Shown here one piece after another: positions 62,742 to 64,000 of a stretch of 64,000 bases of DNA (position 1 is its first letter; every line of letters begins with the position of its first letter). The notes under the pieces are model-generated. The model did no database searches. It was given only the letters and a program-made list of their open reading frames with translations, and was not told the origin of the DNA. Origin of the DNA: JAJDTQ01 sp963422385 (GTDB lineage: Bacteria > Desulfobacterota > Binatia > UBA9968 > JAJDTQ01); the NCBI GenBank assembly GCA_963422385.1, contig OY729432.1, positions 3,720,001-3,784,000 of the forward strand. Direction: 5' to 3'. Both the position numbers and the translations under genes were made by a program.

Positions 62742-63662
62742 TCAGCGACGTCGCCCGCGGACCCTCTCGTGGTTCAGCACGTAGAGGCCGCTGCCGCAGA
62801 CCAGCGCCATCCCGGCGTATGTCACCGCGTCCGGCCAGTGGCCGAAGAACAGCACCCCCCAGAACACCGACATGGGCAGCGCCACGTACTCGAACGGCGC
62901 CAGCGCCGCGGGCACCGAGATGCGGTATGCTTGGGACATGAGGTAGCTGGCGACTCCGTTGAGGGCGCCGATGCCGATGAACAGCGCGCCGTCCGCGGTT
63001 GACGGGACCGTCCAGGCCCGCAGCAAAAACGCAAGGCTGGCGCTGTCGTCGGGGGAGAACCGCCCGTCTCCTGCCACGAGCCCCATGGTGGCGCTCGCGG
63101 CGATGAAGCCCGCCTGGGCGTATAAGGAGATGGTGGAGGCGCGCTCGGTGGTCCCCAGGCGGCGGGTCATGATCTGCATGACCGCATAGCAGCAGGCCGC
63201 GGCCAAGGGGAACAGCGCCACCAGCCGCAGGGTGCCTTCACCGGGACGAAGCATCAGGATGACGCCCGAGAGGCCGACACACACCGCGGCCCAGCGGCGG
63301 AGGCCCACTGCCTCGCGCAGCACGAGCGTCGACAGCGCGGTGATCAGCACCGGCGCGATGAAGAAGATCGACGTGGCCTCGGCGATGCTCATGGCGGCCA
63401 AGGCGAGGAAGAAGGTGCTGTTGGCGATGATCAGCAAGGTGGAACGGGCCAGATGCAGGCCGATGCGGCGGGTGCGCCACAGCCGAAAACCGCCTTCGAG
63501 ACGCATGGCGACCAACGTGACCGCCACCGCGCTGGTCGTGCGCACCAGGACGATCTCATGCAGCGGATAGTCCCCGCTAAGCCACTTGATGGTGGCATCC
63601 TGGAGGATGAAGATGCTCACCGCGCCGACGACGCAGGCGACCCCGAGCATGCGATGGTCCAT
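62742..63662 (-). CDS. EamA/DMT family transporter (RhaT-like)
   Basis: A 306-residue membrane protein with ten hydrophobic segments in two EamA repeats (start GVACVVGAVSIFILQDATIK; repeat start LVALFPLAAACCYAVMQIMT; end FEYVALPMSVFWGVLFFGHW). Typical of drug/metabolite exporters. ATG 63662 is preferred; GTG 63680 would add six residues. Substrate unknown. It is convergent with gltX across the PPK2 remnant and divergent from the tRNA pair. Confidence 0.87.
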   Translation of the reverse strand: MDHRMLGVACVVGAVSIFILQDATIKWLSGDYPLHEIVLVRTTSAVAVTLVAMRLEGGFRLWRTRRIGLHLARSTLLIIANSTFFLALAAMSIAEATSIFFIAPVLITALSTLVLREAVGLRRWAAVCVGLSGVILMLRPGEGTLRLVALFPLAAACCYAVMQIMTRRLGTTERASTISLYAQAGFIAASATMGLVAGDGRFSPDDSASLAFLLRAWTVPSTADGALFIGIGALNGVASYLMSQAYRISVPAALAPFEYVALPMSVFWGVLFFGHWPDAVTYAGMALVCGSGLYVLNHERVRGRRR

Positions 63663-63720
63663 GGCCCCGATTCCCACCACCTTGACGCCTGAGGCGTATT
63701 TATTTATCCTTGGAAATCAC

Positions 63721-63796
63721 TGAGGAGTCGGCTAATTGGTAAGCCACCTGACTCTGGATCAGGCGATTGTAGGTTCGAGTCCTACCTCCTCAGCCA
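63721..63796 (+). tRNA. tRNA-Gln (CTG)
   Basis: A 76-nt cloverleaf. Acceptor TGAGGAG/CTCCTCA, discriminator G, encoded CCA. Anticodon stem CCTGA/TCAGG with loop CTCTGGA, giving CTG. T arm GTAGGTTCGAGTCCTAC. Confidence 0.95.
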
Positions 63797-63797
63797 T

Positions 63798-63869
63798 GGT
63801 CCCATCGTCTAGCGGTTAGGACGCTGGCCTCTCACGCCAGAAACACGGGTTCGAGTCCCGTTGGGATCA
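63798..63869 (+). tRNA. tRNA-Glu (CTC)
   Basis: A 72-nt cloverleaf two bases after tRNA-Gln. Acceptor GGTCCCA/TGGGATC with one G-T pair. Anticodon stem CTGGC/GCCAG with loop CTCTCAC, giving CTC. T arm ACGGGTTCGAGTCCCGT. CCA is not encoded. Likely cotranscribed with tRNA-Gln. Confidence 0.94.
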
Positions 63870-63913
63870 ATCCCCAACATCCCCTCCGCACGGCGCGCCC
63901 GACCGTATCGGTC

Positions 63914-64000
63914 TCAGCGCAGACGCTTTCCGAGGTAGCTTGAACCGGCATCCCGCTCCGCGGCGGGCCAGGCTTCCTGTTCGATGCCTTCGCCGGTGAA
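63914..64000 (-). CDS. C-terminal end of an unidentified protein (cut by window edge)
   Basis: An open frame enters from the right edge and ends at TGA 63914-63916, reading FTGEGIEQEAWPAAERDAGS and then SYLGKRLR. It is 28 residues with coding-like composition. I cannot name a family from this tail. Confidence 0.4.
   Translation of the reverse strand, partial: FTGEGIEQEAWPAAERDAGSSYLGKRLR

Overview
This is a gene-dense, high-GC (roughly two-thirds G+C by eye) bacterial chromosomal window. Gene content points to a heterotrophic, at least partly respiratory Gram-negative bacterium: a tripartite tricarboxylate transporter with two periplasmic binding proteins, an Mrp-type Na+/H+ antiporter, an NrfD-type molybdoenzyme, several aromatic-ring dioxygenases, CoA-transferases and a surface lipoprotein. 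Many families are typical of uncultured deltaproteobacterial or Tectomicrobia-like genomes, but nothing here fixes the taxonomy.

Layout. 1-3791 (minus): FAD, molybdenum and [2Fe-2S] subunits of a xanthine-dehydrogenase-type hydroxylase; the Mo subunit has an in-frame TAG. 3950-6804: a less GC-rich patch that looks like a decayed defence island. It holds a broken DUF499 ATPase gene and a tight plus-strand operon of a small antitoxin-like protein, an OLD/AAA-type ATPase and a DUF3226 (TOPRIM-like) protein. 6849-15625 (minus): two MFS exporters (one frameshifted), a NYN-LOTUS RNA-binding or nuclease protein, a D-2-hydroxyacid dehydrogenase, a cyclase, a coiled-coil membrane protein, a PqqC-like protein and a D-aminoacylase-type amidohydrolase. 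15774-19258 (plus): an unusual redox trio (SdhA-like flavoprotein, stand-alone [2Fe-2S] protein, SthA-like flavoprotein). 19447-29755: luciferase-like oxidoreductase, ArsB/NhaD permease, the complete overlapping mnhABCDEFG operon and a two-subunit CoA-transferase. 29977-34355: a fused ferredoxin-NrfD protein with a molybdopterin oxidoreductase. 34561-38818: tctAB converging on two tctC paralogues.

38987-52814 is an aromatic or dicarboxylate catabolism block. It has a LigB-like dioxygenase, an RraA-like aldolase, an MFS carrier, PcaHG (intradiol), LigAB (extradiol), two ThDP-dependent enzymes, an acyl-CoA ligase, a class II aldolase and an MBL hydrolase. 52861-57622 has hydrolases, an M1 aminopeptidase and a VOC protein. 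57625-64000 mixes debris (a shattered hydrolase gene, a PPK2 gene with its centre deleted) with a TbpB-like lipoprotein, gltX, an EamA transporter and tRNA genes for Arg, Ser, Gln and Glu.

The strongest candidate for an undescribed system is the three-gene operon at 4769-6804. The window also holds at least five interrupted genes. They mark either gene decay or assembly error, and read-level checks would separate the two. A short palindromic repeat recurs at three intergenic sites.
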